From an uncultured Bacillota bacterium (GTDB taxonomy: Bacteria; Bacillota; Clostridia; Christensenellales; QAND01): a stretch of DNA of 64,000 nt. Below the pieces are notes generated by a model that saw only the letters and a list, made by a program, of their open reading frames with translations, was not told the origin of the DNA and searched no databases. The stretch lies in the NCBI GenBank assembly GCA_905188085.1, contig CAJJKN010000004.1, forward strand, positions 62,001 to 126,000, in the 5' to 3' direction. Position 1 is the stretch's first letter, and each line of letters starts with the position of its first letter. The position numbers and the translations under genes were made by a program. Shown one piece after another: positions 8,649-17,128 of this stretch.

Positions 8649-9068
8649 CTGTTTGTTCCTGCTGTATCGTCCGCAAAGCGGCGCTTGCCAATCTCCTATC
8701 ACGCCGCAAAAGAACAATGCAGAGGGATACCGGCAGCAAAAGCAAACGTTAAATTTGCAATCGCCGGCCGTGCATTTGACCGGGCCTCTTACATTCGGCA
8801 ATGTGCCCGATTGGCTTTCACCCCGGGTGTTTTGCCTTTTATAAAGAGCCGGATCGGCTTGGCAATGCCTTCCATCTTCCGATAGTTTCTCTTCTTTGGG
8901 GCAAAATGAATAACAACGTGTGTTGTTTTTCCCCCGCCCCCGTTGAATTACGGAAACATACCCGGCATTGCAGGTTTCTGCTGCGTTGTATTTGCACCCT
9001 ATCGTTTGGCACAAAATTTTTGTGTTTACGTTATTTTGCTTTGTAGCTGCAGCAAATGGTGTGTTCAC
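8631..9068 (-). CDS. Cys-rich protein with two DUF1540-like motifs
   Basis: A 145-codon frame rich in cysteine. The first motif (ILCQTIGCKYNAAETC, then TRCYSFCPKEE) fits the DUF1540 pattern of two paired cysteine clusters. The second (VKCTAGDCKFN, then FCC) resembles a damaged or diverged copy. Such small proteins are common in Clostridia and probably bind metal; their role is unknown. The assigned start is GTG, 38 bases inside the upstream DUF1540 gene, and has no good ribosome site, so translational coupling or a later start (ATT or TTG near 9014-9017) is possible. The last residues run into the terminator stem. Confidence 0.6.
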   Translation of the reverse strand: MNTPFAAATKQNNVNTKILCQTIGCKYNAAETCNAGYVSVIQRGRGKNNTRCYSFCPKEEKLSEDGRHCQADPALYKRQNTRGESQSGTLPNVRGPVKCTAGDCKFNVCFCCRYPSALFFCGVIGDWQAPLCGRYSRNKQNALSD

Positions 9069-9183
9069 CGTTTTCGGATTTCTGGCAGCCTACGCAGATG
9101 CTGTCCAGCGTACATTCTTTGCGCTGTTCGTTAAAACGGCAGCTATCCACACTGCAATCAATGATGGTCTTATGTTCAAACAT
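9031..9183 (-). CDS. Small DUF1540 protein (50 residues)
   Basis: A complete small gene with a strong ribosome site (GAGGAGGTG) before its ATG. The product begins MFEHKTIIDCSVDSCRFN and continues with a KECTLDSICVGC segment and a final TICCSY cluster, which is the full DUF1540 pattern (C-x4-C, C, then a late C pair). Cysteine spacing suggests a metal-binding fold. The 3' end overlaps the next Cys-rich frame by 38 bases, so the two are likely co-transcribed and perhaps coupled. Function unknown in the family. Confidence 0.85.
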   Translation of the reverse strand: MFEHKTIIDCSVDSCRFNEQRKECTLDSICVGCQKSENGEHTICCSYKAK

Positions 9184-9281
9184 GTCTTACACCTCCTCGT
9201 CCTAATCCGTGGTCAATGATAGTATGTGCAGATCGCGCTGTTTCTCTCTGGCAAAATGCACCACTTGCCCGCGGTGTACAG

Positions 9282-9310
9282 TTGAAAACAGCCAAAAAAT
9301 CATGTATGCT
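9282..9310 (+). promoter_or_regulatory. Sigma-A-like promoter for the ABC-F gene
   Basis: TTGAAA, 17-base spacer, TATGCT, about 35 bases before the start codon. Confidence 0.55.
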
Positions 9311-9345
9311 GAACGTATCATTTTTTAAGTAAACGAGGGGCTTTT

Positions 9346-11253
9346 ATGGCATTATTGGCAGCATACAACGTATCCAAATCCTTTGGCGAGCGCACATTGT
9401 TTTCCGCCGTCAATTTTGAGCTGCCCGCCAAATGCCGCGTGGGGCTGGTTGGGGCAAACGGCACAGGCAAAACCACCCTGTTTCGCATTTTGGCCAAACA
9501 AAGCCAACCGGACAGCGGGCATGTGTCGCTGGAAAAAAACGCACGCATCGGCTATATGGAGCAGCATGCCGAGTTTCAAATGGAAAACACCGTATATGAA
9601 GAAACGCTACGCATGTTTTCCTCTCTGATGAAGGATGAAAAAGAGCTGGAGGCGCTAAACCGCGAAATCGAATCCCAAACAGGCGAATTGGAGCAGCTGG
9701 TTCATCGCCAGTCCGCCTTGGTAGAGCGCTATCAGCAAAACGGCGGGCTGACATACCGTGCCCGCACCCGCAGCATGCTGTCGGGCATGGGGTTTCGGGA
9801 AAGCGATCTGTCTTTGCCGATGAAAGCGCTGTCCGGCGGGCAGCAAAGCAAGGTGCAGATGTGTAAACTCTTGCTTTCCGGCGCCGATCTTTTGCTGCTG
9901 GACGAACCTACCAACCATTTGGATATTCAAAGCGTGGAGTGGCTGGAAAACTTTTTATCCGCCTATCCCGGCGGCCTGTTGGTGGTTTCTCATGACCGAT
10001 ATTTTCTGGATAAAATCTGCACTTCTATCCTCTCCTTAGAGCACGGCAGCGTAAAACGCTATACCGGAAATTATTCCCAGTTTTCCCAAAAGCGCGCCCA
10101 GCAGCTGATGGAAGAAGAGCGGCATTATAAAAACGCGCAGCGGGAAATTCAGCGCATGGAAAATATGATTACCCAGTTGCGCCGATGGAACCGAGAAAAA
10201 TCCATCCGCACGGCGGAAAGCAAGGAAAAACAGCTGGAAAAATTAAAGCAAAGCGTGCAGGCGCCTGCGGCGTCGGCCGCCACGCTTGGTTTTTCTCTCA
10301 AAGTGGCACAAAACAGCGGGCAGGATGTTCTCATGGCGGAGCATCTTTCCAAAGCGTATAACAAGCCGTTGTTTTCCGATGTAAATCTGCACATCCGCAA
10401 AGGCGAACGCGTCTTTTTATTGGGGCCCAACGGCTGCGGCAAAACCACACTGTTTCGCATTTTGATGAAACGCGTGCGGCCGGATAACGGCCTTGTGCAA
10501 TACGGCGCCAACGTGCGCCCCGGTTATTACGACCAAACGCAAAGCGGCCTAAACCCGCAAAGCACGGCTCTGCAGGAAATTCAAAACGCTTATCCGCAAA
10601 TGAACGATACCCAAGCCCGCAGCGCGCTTGCCTCTTTCCTGTTTCGCGGCGATGACGTCTTTAAGCCCATCTCTGCCCTTTCCGGCGGAGAAAAAGCACG
10701 TATAGAGCTGTTAAAGCTCATGCTTTCCGAATCCAACTTTTTATTGCTGGATGAGCCCACCAACCATTTGGACGCCGAATCCCGCGAAGCGCTGGAAACC
10801 GCACTGGACGGCTATGAAGGCACGCTGTTTGCCATTACCCATGACCGCTATTTGGCAAACCGATTGGCCACCCGCATTCTGGTTTTCACCCCGGAGGGGC
10901 TGAAAGAAAGCATCGGCAATTATGACGACTATCTGCGCAACGCCGAACAATGGGTGCTGGCCTCTTCTCCGGCAAAAGAGGAGGAAAAGCCCGCTGTTGT
11001 TTCCCAAAGCAAGCAGCAGCGCGAATCTTCCGTGCAGCTTCGCCGCCTTCGCGCGCAGCTTAGAAAATGCGAAGATGAAATTTCCGCCTTGGAGCAAGGT
11101 ATCGAAGAAAAGGAAGCCCTGCTCAGCCAGCCGGAGATTGCTACGGATTATCAAAAAATGATGGAGATTACGCAGGCCATCGATCAAACCAAACAGCAGC
11201 TGGAACAGGCCATGGAACGCTGGGAAGATTTAAGTTTGCAGGTTGGCGATTGA
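9346..11253 (+). CDS. ABC-F family ATPase (YdiF/Uup type)
   Basis: A 635-residue soluble protein with two ABC ATPase domains and no membrane segment. Domain 1 has Walker A GANGTGKTT, signature LSGGQQSK and Walker B LLLLDEPTNHLD. A charged linker (about 245-330) resembles the P-site tRNA-interaction motif region. Domain 2 has Walker A GPNGCGKTT, signature LSGGEKAR and a second DEPTNHLD. A C-terminal coiled coil (about 550-630) completes the YdiF/Uup layout. ABC-F proteins act on ribosomes, either as translation factors or, in some lineages, as antibiotic protection factors; the choice cannot be made from sequence alone. The ribosome site is GAGGGG. Confidence 0.92.
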   Translation: MALLAAYNVSKSFGERTLFSAVNFELPAKCRVGLVGANGTGKTTLFRILAKQSQPDSGHVSLEKNARIGYMEQHAEFQMENTVYEETLRMFSSLMKDEKELEALNREIESQTGELEQLVHRQSALVERYQQNGGLTYRARTRSMLSGMGFRESDLSLPMKALSGGQQSKVQMCKLLLSGADLLLLDEPTNHLDIQSVEWLENFLSAYPGGLLVVSHDRYFLDKICTSILSLEHGSVKRYTGNYSQFSQKRAQQLMEEERHYKNAQREIQRMENMITQLRRWNREKSIRTAESKEKQLEKLKQSVQAPAASAATLGFSLKVAQNSGQDVLMAEHLSKAYNKPLFSDVNLHIRKGERVFLLGPNGCGKTTLFRILMKRVRPDNGLVQYGANVRPGYYDQTQSGLNPQSTALQEIQNAYPQMNDTQARSALASFLFRGDDVFKPISALSGGEKARIELLKLMLSESNFLLLDEPTNHLDAESREALETALDGYEGTLFAITHDRYLANRLATRILVFTPEGLKESIGNYDDYLRNAEQWVLASSPAKEEEKPAVVSQSKQQRESSVQLRRLRAQLRKCEDEISALEQGIEEKEALLSQPEIATDYQKMMEITQAIDQTKQQLEQAMERWEDLSLQVGD

Positions 11254-11282
11254 AACAGCCGATAAAAAGCGGAGGGAAACAC

Positions 11283-11873
11283 ATGTCTATTTTTGAAAAC
11301 GAAATGTTTCAATGGTTAAATGGCGGCACGCTTGTGCCGGAGGAAAACGGCTTTGCCATCATCGCGCCGCCGCATTCCGATTTTTTCCAAGACCCCACCG
11401 GAGGCAACGGAACCCGCAGCAACGCGCCGTTTTACTATACGGAGATCACAGGAGATTTTACCCTGCGCGCTACTGTCTGGCACGATTTTACAGCCGCCGG
11501 CGATGCGTGCACGTTGATGGCGATGGACACGCCTACCCTTTGGGCCAAGGCCTGTTTTGAGCAAACCTATTTCGGCGCTCATACGGCGGTAAGCGTGGTT
11601 ACAAACGGGCTCTCGGATGATGCAAACGGGCAAACCGTCACGACCCAAACGGCCATTACCCTGCAATACGCGCGCAAAGGGAACACCTTTGCCATACATT
11701 ATTCGTTGGACGGAAAGGCGTTTTACATGATGCGGTTGTTCAGTTTGCCCATGTCCCAAAGGATAAAGGTGGGATTTGTGGCGCAGTCTCCTGCCGGAAA
11801 CGGCGGAAAGATGCATTTTAAAGATGTTTTTCTTGCCCACTGTGCCCCGGAGGACATGCGCCTGGGCCGCTGA
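11283..11873 (+). CDS. DUF1349 (YesU-like) domain protein
   Basis: A 196-residue cytosolic protein resembling the DUF1349 family, a concanavalin-like beta-sandwich found in YesU. Features are the opening WLNGGTLVPEENGFAIIAPPHSDFF, a central DFTLRATVWHDF strand, and AGDACTLMAMD followed by WAKACFE. It may bind carbohydrate, but no enzymatic activity is established. The ATG at 11283 is preceded by GGAGGG; a longer frame starts inside the end of the ABC-F gene. It sits 29 bases behind the ABC-F gene and probably shares its transcript. Confidence 0.8.
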   Translation: MSIFENEMFQWLNGGTLVPEENGFAIIAPPHSDFFQDPTGGNGTRSNAPFYYTEITGDFTLRATVWHDFTAAGDACTLMAMDTPTLWAKACFEQTYFGAHTAVSVVTNGLSDDANGQTVTTQTAITLQYARKGNTFAIHYSLDGKAFYMMRLFSLPMSQRIKVGFVAQSPAGNGGKMHFKDVFLAHCAPEDMRLGR

Positions 11874-11907
11874 AAATATTCTTTGCATAGATCTTTAATT
11901 TGTAGAT

Positions 11908-11939
11908 AAAAAGGCAAACGTTTTCCGTATGCCTTTTTT
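11908..11939 (+). terminator. Intrinsic terminator after DUF1349 gene
   Basis: AAAAAGGCA/TGCCTTTTTT arms with an inner ACG/CGT pairing and a run of Ts. Confidence 0.75.
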
Positions 11940-11960
11940 GTTTTTCTTTTGATTGCATAC

Positions 11961-11992
11961 AAAAAGAGCCGCTTTGTGTCCGCGGCTCTTTT
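11961..11992 (-). terminator. Intrinsic terminator after fhs
   Basis: 11-bp stem (AAAAGAGCCGC/GCGGCTCTTTT) just beyond the fhs stop codon; it could work in both directions. Confidence 0.85.
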
Positions 11993-12000
11993 GCTGTTTT

Positions 12001-13671
12001 TTAGAAAATTCCGTCTATCTGCCCTTGTTTGTCGATAAAAATCTCCTCCGCAGCCGGCTTTTTCGGCAGACCAGGCATGGTCATCATCTGCCCTGTCAGC
12101 GCGACGACAAACCCGGCGCCGGCAGAAACCTTCATGCTGCGCACGCTCAGCACAAAATCTTGCGGGCGGCCCTTTTTCTTTGCATCGTCGGATAGAGACA
12201 TCTGCGTTTTGGCCATGCAAACCGGCGTCTGCCCAAATCCGTTTTGAACGAGGGTTTGCATTTGCTCTTTGGCCTGGTCGGATAAACTTACGCCGCTTGC
12301 GCCGTAAATCTTTGTTGCAATGGCGTTGATTTTTTCTTCGATGCTTTGCGTCTGGTCATACAGGAAATGCGGGCCGTCGTTTTTCTGTTCCATGGCCTGC
12401 ATCACGGCCTCTGCCAACTGCAGCGCGCCCTGCCCGCCTTTGGCCCATACTTCCGTCAGCACCGCTTTTACCCCCAGGCTGTGCTCGCAAAAATCCATCA
12501 CAGCGGCCAACTCTTCCTCGCTGTCCGAAACAAAGCGGTTCAGCGCAACCACGGTGGGCAGCGCAAATTTTTGAGACATATTTTCCACATGCGCCTGCAA
12601 ATTGCAAAGCCCGGCTTTCAGCGCTTCCACATTGGGCGTGTTTAAATCTGCCTTGGCCACGCCGCCGTGGAATTTCAGCGCACGCACCGTAGCCACCACC
12701 ACGCAGGCATCCGGCCAAATGCCCGCCTGGCGGCATTTAATATCCAAAAACTTTTCAGCGCCCAGATCCGCGCCAAAGCCGGCTTCCGTAACCGTCACAT
12801 CCGCCAGTTTTCTGGCCAGCTTTGTGGCCGCCACAGTATTGCAGCCATGCGCGATATTGGCAAACGGGCCGCCGTGCACCAGCGCCGGCGTGCCGCCCAA
12901 AGTCTGCACCAAATTGGGCTGCATCGCTTCTTTTAACAGCGCCGCCATGGCGCCTTCGGCATGCAGGTCATGCGCCGTTACCGGATGGTTTTCCACATCA
13001 TAGCCCACAATCAGCTGCCCCAGACGATCGGTAAGATCTTCCAAATCGGAAGACAGGCACAGCGTTGCCATCACTTCGCTGGCCGCGGTAATATCAAACC
13101 CGTCCTCGCGGGGCACGCCGTCCTTGCTGCCGCCCAAGCCGCTTTGAATATTTCTCAGCTGACGGTCGTTCATATCCACGCAGCGTTTCCATGTCACCCG
13201 CTGAATCTTTTTTTCGTTCCCCTGGAAAATATGATTATCCACCATGGCAGCCAACAAATTGTTTGCCGCGCCGATGGCGTGCAGGTCGCCGGTAAAATGC
13301 AGGTTGATTTCGTCCATCGGAATCACCTGTGCATAGCCGCCACCCGTAGCGCCGCCCTTTACGCCGAACACCGGGCCCAGCGACGGCTCGCGAAGCGCCA
13401 GCATGGTGCGCACACCCTTTAGGTTCAGCCCGTCTGCCAAGCCGATGGATACCGTTGTTTTCCCTTCCCCGGCCGGCGTGGGCGTAATCGCGGTTACGAG
13501 CACCATCTTGCCCTCCGGCATTGCGCTTGTCCGTTTGATGGCCTCATAGGAAATCTTTGCTTTGTTTTTCCCGTAAAAGCATAAATCCTCCGGCTTTAAA
13601 CCGGCCCTATCGGCAATTTCTTCCAGCGGCAAAGCGCTGTGTTCGCGTGCAATTTCCACATCCGACTTCAT
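12001..13671 (-). CDS. fhs: Formate-tetrahydrofolate ligase
   Basis: A 556-residue enzyme that makes 10-formyl-tetrahydrofolate from formate, ATP and tetrahydrofolate. It is the entry point of the methyl branch of the Wood-Ljungdahl pathway and of formate-based one-carbon supply in anaerobes. The P-loop TPAGEGKTT lies near residue 65, and the conserved blocks LREPSLGPVFGVKGGA, DLHAIGAANNLL and GFGADLGAEKF are all present. Length is normal. It is monocistronic here, with its own terminator, and no other Wood-Ljungdahl genes are in the window, so acetogenesis should not be assumed. Confidence 0.98.
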   Translation of the reverse strand: MKSDVEIAREHSALPLEEIADRAGLKPEDLCFYGKNKAKISYEAIKRTSAMPEGKMVLVTAITPTPAGEGKTTVSIGLADGLNLKGVRTMLALREPSLGPVFGVKGGATGGGYAQVIPMDEINLHFTGDLHAIGAANNLLAAMVDNHIFQGNEKKIQRVTWKRCVDMNDRQLRNIQSGLGGSKDGVPREDGFDITAASEVMATLCLSSDLEDLTDRLGQLIVGYDVENHPVTAHDLHAEGAMAALLKEAMQPNLVQTLGGTPALVHGGPFANIAHGCNTVAATKLARKLADVTVTEAGFGADLGAEKFLDIKCRQAGIWPDACVVVATVRALKFHGGVAKADLNTPNVEALKAGLCNLQAHVENMSQKFALPTVVALNRFVSDSEEELAAVMDFCEHSLGVKAVLTEVWAKGGQGALQLAEAVMQAMEQKNDGPHFLYDQTQSIEEKINAIATKIYGASGVSLSDQAKEQMQTLVQNGFGQTPVCMAKTQMSLSDDAKKKGRPQDFVLSVRSMKVSAGAGFVVALTGQMMTMPGLPKKPAAEEIFIDKQGQIDGIF

Positions 13672-13696
13672 TTTGCCAGCTCCTTTTTATCGTTTT

Positions 13697-14179
13697 TTAT
13701 TGAAAGAATTTTACTTTATCCATTGCTTTGGCCAAGGGATATCCCAGGCCCATGCAGGCAATGGCCTGTCCTACGCCTACGGTTAAAACCCCAAACAAAT
13801 ACGCCTGCTGCACAAAGATCTGCAAGACAATCGGCACAAGCAGTGCATTGGTGATCACCGGCATAGACAACGCCAACAGCCTGTTCTTTTTGGCAAAAAC
13901 CGCCACGCCGGCCGTGCCGAGCAGCGTAGCCAACGTGCCCACCAGAATATCCAAAAGGCCAAAAGGGCTCCATAAAATATTGCTTAACAGGCATCCCAAC
14001 GTCATCCCCGGCACAGCCCAGGGAGTGAAAAGCGCCAGCGCACACAGCGCTTCGGAAATGCGCACTTGAAAATCCCGAAAAGCGATTGGGGCAAACAGCC
14101 CGGTAGCCATTGTATACAGCGCAGCGATCATAGCGGCCAAAGCCAGCCCTTTTATGTTTCCCTTTTGTTTTTTCATCAT
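13697..14179 (-). CDS. queT: QueT family ECF transporter S component (queuosine precursor)
   Basis: A 160-residue membrane protein with about five hydrophobic helices. The QueT family signature FRDFQVRISEALCALALFTP is present near residues 33-52, followed by SPFGLLDILVGTLATLLG. S components bind the substrate and need the shared EcfAA'T module, which is not in this window. The family is assigned to queuosine-precursor uptake mainly by its common preQ1 riboswitch linkage; no such riboswitch is evident in the leader here. The ribosome site is AGGAG. The gene lies 25 bases upstream of fhs on the same strand and may be co-transcribed with it. Confidence 0.85.
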   Translation of the reverse strand: MMKKQKGNIKGLALAAMIAALYTMATGLFAPIAFRDFQVRISEALCALALFTPWAVPGMTLGCLLSNILWSPFGLLDILVGTLATLLGTAGVAVFAKKNRLLALSMPVITNALLVPIVLQIFVQQAYLFGVLTVGVGQAIACMGLGYPLAKAMDKVKFFQ

Positions 14180-14358
14180 TTCACGCTCCTATTCGCATTA
14201 TACCATATCCGCTTGTCATATTATAGAATTCAAAATTTCTCCCAACATAACGCGGTCACTTATTATAGCCCATCCCGTTCAAAAAACAAACTCTTTTTTT
14301 GTTTGCTTTGCAAGATAAAATCTGCTGACCGAAACATCAAAAACGCGCCGTTTGCCCC

Positions 14359-14386
14359 TTGACAGATTGCATCTTTTCATTATAAT
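14359..14386 (+). promoter_or_regulatory. Sigma-A promoter of tRNA-Ala
   Basis: Consensus TTGACA, 16-base spacer and consensus TATAAT, 33 bases before the mature tRNA. Confidence 0.85.
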
Positions 14387-14419
14387 AAGAATGCATGGAG
14401 ATGAAATTCCCTTGTCCAT

Positions 14420-14495
14420 GGGGCATTGGCACAGTTGGTAGTGCGCCTCGTTCGCATCGAGGAGGTCAGCGGTTCGACTCCGCTATGCTCCACCA
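14420..14495 (+). tRNA. tRNA-Ala (CGC)
   Basis: A full cloverleaf. The acceptor arm GGGGCAT/ATGCTCC contains the G3:U70 pair that identifies alanine tRNAs. The anticodon stem CCTCG/CGAGG encloses the loop TTCGCAT with anticodon CGC, reading GCG codons. The T arm is AGCGG/CCGCT with loop TTCGACT. CCA is encoded in the gene. It stands alone, with its own promoter and terminator. Confidence 0.96.
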
Positions 14496-14499
14496 AACG

Positions 14500-14526
14500 G
14501 CAATCCGAAATCGGGTTGCTTTTTTC
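14500..14526 (+). terminator. tRNA-Ala terminator
   Basis: GCAATCCG/CGGGTTGC stem with an AAAT loop and a T6 tail, five bases after the tRNA. Confidence 0.85.
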
Positions 14527-14707
14527 TTTTCAAAACAAAATACGCGTGCTGTCATTCACGCTTTTTTAGAGCAAACCTGATTTTGTTCGTTTGTCTTATT
14601 CTTTATATGGTTTATATTCTCCCGGTTTCCCTCTCGAATTTGACAACGGCTTTCTCCTCTTTTATAACAGAAGTATAGCTTGCAATTTTTACAGGAGGAA
14701 TCTTTCT

Positions 14708-15724
14708 ATGCGTCATTACTTCCATCGAGCCGCCTGTGCCGTTTTGTGCCTTGCTGTGCTTTTGTGCGCAGGCTGCGGCGCGTCGCAAACGCCGTCTGCT
14801 TCGCAATCCTCGCCTTCTCCTACACAGGATACTGCCGAGGCGGAAGCCGAACTGCGCACCTATCTGCGCCAAACGCTCATTCCCAAATACGGTCTGCTTT
14901 CCGCCACGCCCATCCGCCGTGCCGGCACGCGTGTCAGTTTAACTGCCGAAGAACTGAGCGGCATGATCGGCGCACAGATTGCCGACCTGGATGCCGACGG
15001 CAATCCGGAATTGTTGACCTTTACCGCCCAAAGCGAACAAAAGGGCGACGTCTGCACCACCACCGTTTTTCTGGATGTCTATGCCTATACGCCGGAACAG
15101 GGCGTAGCCCGCGCCGATGGCCGTTCCTGGCAATCGAACAGTTTTTCCGTCTCCTATCAGGATATGCGCTCCAGCTTATTTACCTATACGCATAACGGCA
15201 CGCTTTATATCGGCCTGCATACCTATTTCAACATGAACGATTCCATCGACATCTTATGGCTGTATACCTATCAAAACGGATCGCTGTCCTTTGTCAACGG
15301 CGCCAGCCTATGTATCGGCGGCGACGAATGGTTTTATCTGCACCAGGGGCAAACAGACCCTACCGATATGCTCGTTTCTCTTACGCCCAGCGAAAGCTGG
15401 AACGGCTGGTCCTGCACCCGCCAGGAGCACCGCGGCGATGATTATTCCCAAGCCAATGTAGATCGCTATCACGCCGCTGAAACCGAAGTACAGCAACAAT
15501 ATACAAAGCTTTTTGCTGATTATGGGCTGACGCGCTCTGTTACGGAGATTCAGGCGGGTGATCATTCCAGCGACACAAAACGCACCCTGTTGGATACCTA
15601 CCAGGCCACGGAGGGTTCCATTCAGCTTGTCGGCGCGTTGGCTACGCCGGTCGGCTATGATACCGAAGCTTACCTTTTGCTCCAGGCCACCGACGGCACC
15701 GGCGAACTGGACGCCGCGCGCTGA
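14708..15724 (+). CDS. Putative lipoprotein, unknown function
   Basis: A 338-residue protein with a type II signal peptide: a hydrophobic stretch followed by lipobox LCAGC, predicted to be lipidated at Cys21 or close by. A Ser/Pro/Gln-rich tether follows. The body contains DLDADGNPELLTF, a DxDxDG calcium-binding-like loop as in dockerin or FG-GAP repeats; it occurs once. The ATG has the ribosome site AGGAGG at a good distance, while the longer frame upstream has none. No catalytic motif was recognised. It stands alone between two terminators. Confidence 0.8.
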   Translation: MRHYFHRAACAVLCLAVLLCAGCGASQTPSASQSSPSPTQDTAEAEAELRTYLRQTLIPKYGLLSATPIRRAGTRVSLTAEELSGMIGAQIADLDADGNPELLTFTAQSEQKGDVCTTTVFLDVYAYTPEQGVARADGRSWQSNSFSVSYQDMRSSLFTYTHNGTLYIGLHTYFNMNDSIDILWLYTYQNGSLSFVNGASLCIGGDEWFYLHQGQTDPTDMLVSLTPSESWNGWSCTRQEHRGDDYSQANVDRYHAAETEVQQQYTKLFADYGLTRSVTEIQAGDHSSDTKRTLLDTYQATEGSIQLVGALATPVGYDTEAYLLLQATDGTGELDAAR

Positions 15725-15790
15725 TCTGCAACCCCGGCAAACTGGCCTGTAACATTTGGGTTCAAGCCCTTATATTCTCTTCTGTCACAA

Positions 15791-15825
15791 AAAAATCCGT
15801 CGTAAAAATGTTACGGCGGATTTTT
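15791..15825 (+). terminator. Intrinsic terminator after lipoprotein gene
   Basis: 15-base arms (AAAAATCCGTCGTAA/TTACGGCGGATTTTT) with one G-T pair. Confidence 0.85.
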
Positions 15826-15969
15826 CTTTTGCATAAAGCCTTCCAACTTTTACCAGGTATATGGATTGTTTCCCCTCGCAAAATTCTTTCAAAGCATACC
15901 GGGCACAAATATGTTACAATAAACAGAGATTTATCGGGATATTGCCTATCCCGTGCGGGAGGTTTTTGA

Positions 15970-17004
15970 ATGCACACCATCAATCTGCGCAGCGATACCG
16001 TAACACAGCCGACACAGGCCATGCGCGAAGCCATGTTTAGAGCCGAGGTTGGCGACGATGTCATGGGCGACGACCCGACCATCAACCGGCTGGAAGAAGA
16101 AGCCGCCGCTGTTTTGGGAAAAGAGGCCGCCCTGTTTGTGCCAAGCGGCACCATGGGCAACCAAGTCGCGCTGATGGCGCATACCCGGCGGGGCGATGCG
16201 GTGATCAGCGGCGACGGCTATCACATCGTTTCCAACGAAGCCGGCGGCCATGCCGTGATGAGCGCGGTTTGCGCCAATATTTTGCCCACCGTGGACGGGC
16301 AGCTGGATCCGGCCCAGGTGCAGGCCGCCATTATGGATGACAGCAACGTTCACATTCCGCAAACCGGGTTGATCAGCCTGGAAAACGCCACCTCCATGGG
16401 TACGGTTGTGCCGTTGGAGCGTATGCAGGCCCTCTATGATATTGCCCATGAGGCCGGCGTGCCCGTGCATTTGGATGGGGCGCGGCTGTTTAACGCCGCC
16501 ACGGCCTTGCATGTGGATGTAAAGCAAATCACCCAGCGCTGCGATAGCGTGATGTGTTGCTTATCCAAAGGGCTCTGTGCGCCGGTAGGATCCATGGTAG
16601 CAGGGAGCAAAGAGTTTATCCATCGCGCGCGGCGGCATCGGAAAATGCTGGGCGGCGGCATGCGCCAGGCCGGTTTTTTGGCGGCAGCCGGGTTAATCGC
16701 TTTGCACGAAATGCCCAAGCGTTTATCGGAAGACCACGACAATGCAAAATATTTGGCCGACCAGCTGAGCCAAATCCCCGGGTTTGAAGTGGAATTAAAC
16801 CATGTGGATATAGATATGGTGTTTTTCTCCACCACCCTGCCGGATGAAGTTTTGGATTTGTTCCCGGCCGCGTTTGTGCAAAACAACATCAACGCCAAAA
16901 TTAAAAAAGGCGTTCCCTCCCGCTTTGTTACCCATTACGGCGTTACGCGCGAGGATCTGGATCTTGTGCTTTCTGTCATCAAAGACGTTCTCAAAAGCGC
17001 CTAA
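15970..17004 (+). CDS. ltaE: Low-specificity L-threonine aldolase
   Basis: A 344-residue PLP enzyme of fold type I that cleaves L-threonine or allo-threonine to glycine and acetaldehyde. Family blocks are NLRSDTVTQPT at the N-terminus, GDDVMGDDPT, FVPSGTMGNQVAL, HLDGARLFNAA and the PLP lysine in CLSKGLCAPVGS. The length is normal. The ribosome site is GGGAGG. The gene is alone between terminators. Confidence 0.95.
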   Translation: MHTINLRSDTVTQPTQAMREAMFRAEVGDDVMGDDPTINRLEEEAAAVLGKEAALFVPSGTMGNQVALMAHTRRGDAVISGDGYHIVSNEAGGHAVMSAVCANILPTVDGQLDPAQVQAAIMDDSNVHIPQTGLISLENATSMGTVVPLERMQALYDIAHEAGVPVHLDGARLFNAATALHVDVKQITQRCDSVMCCLSKGLCAPVGSMVAGSKEFIHRARRHRKMLGGGMRQAGFLAAAGLIALHEMPKRLSEDHDNAKYLADQLSQIPGFEVELNHVDIDMVFFSTTLPDEVLDLFPAAFVQNNINAKIKKGVPSRFVTHYGVTREDLDLVLSVIKDVLKSA

Positions 17005-17015
17005 ATTTTTTTATG

Positions 17016-17046
17016 AAAAAGCCGGTGTATCATTCACCGGCTTTTT
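17016..17046 (+). terminator. Terminator after ltaE
   Basis: AAAAGCCGGTG/CACCGGCTTTT perfect stem with a 7-base loop and T-rich tail. Confidence 0.9.
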
Positions 17047-17088
17047 ATTTTGCTCCCTTGTTCCAAACAGATGCTTTTATTCGGTATA

Positions 17089-17117
17089 AAAAAGAGGAAC
17101 TTTTCGTTCCTCTTTTT
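17089..17117 (-). terminator. Terminator after the C69 peptidase gene
   Basis: AAAGAGGAAC/GTTCCTCTTT stem with a TTTTC loop, on the downstream side of the minus-strand gene. Confidence 0.85.
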
Positions 17118-17128
17118 GCAAAGTCTTT

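Noticed and set aside
14180..14300. preQ1 riboswitch upstream of queT
   Set aside because: I looked for the short preQ1 aptamer consensus on the minus strand and found none, only promoter-like TATAAT motifs.
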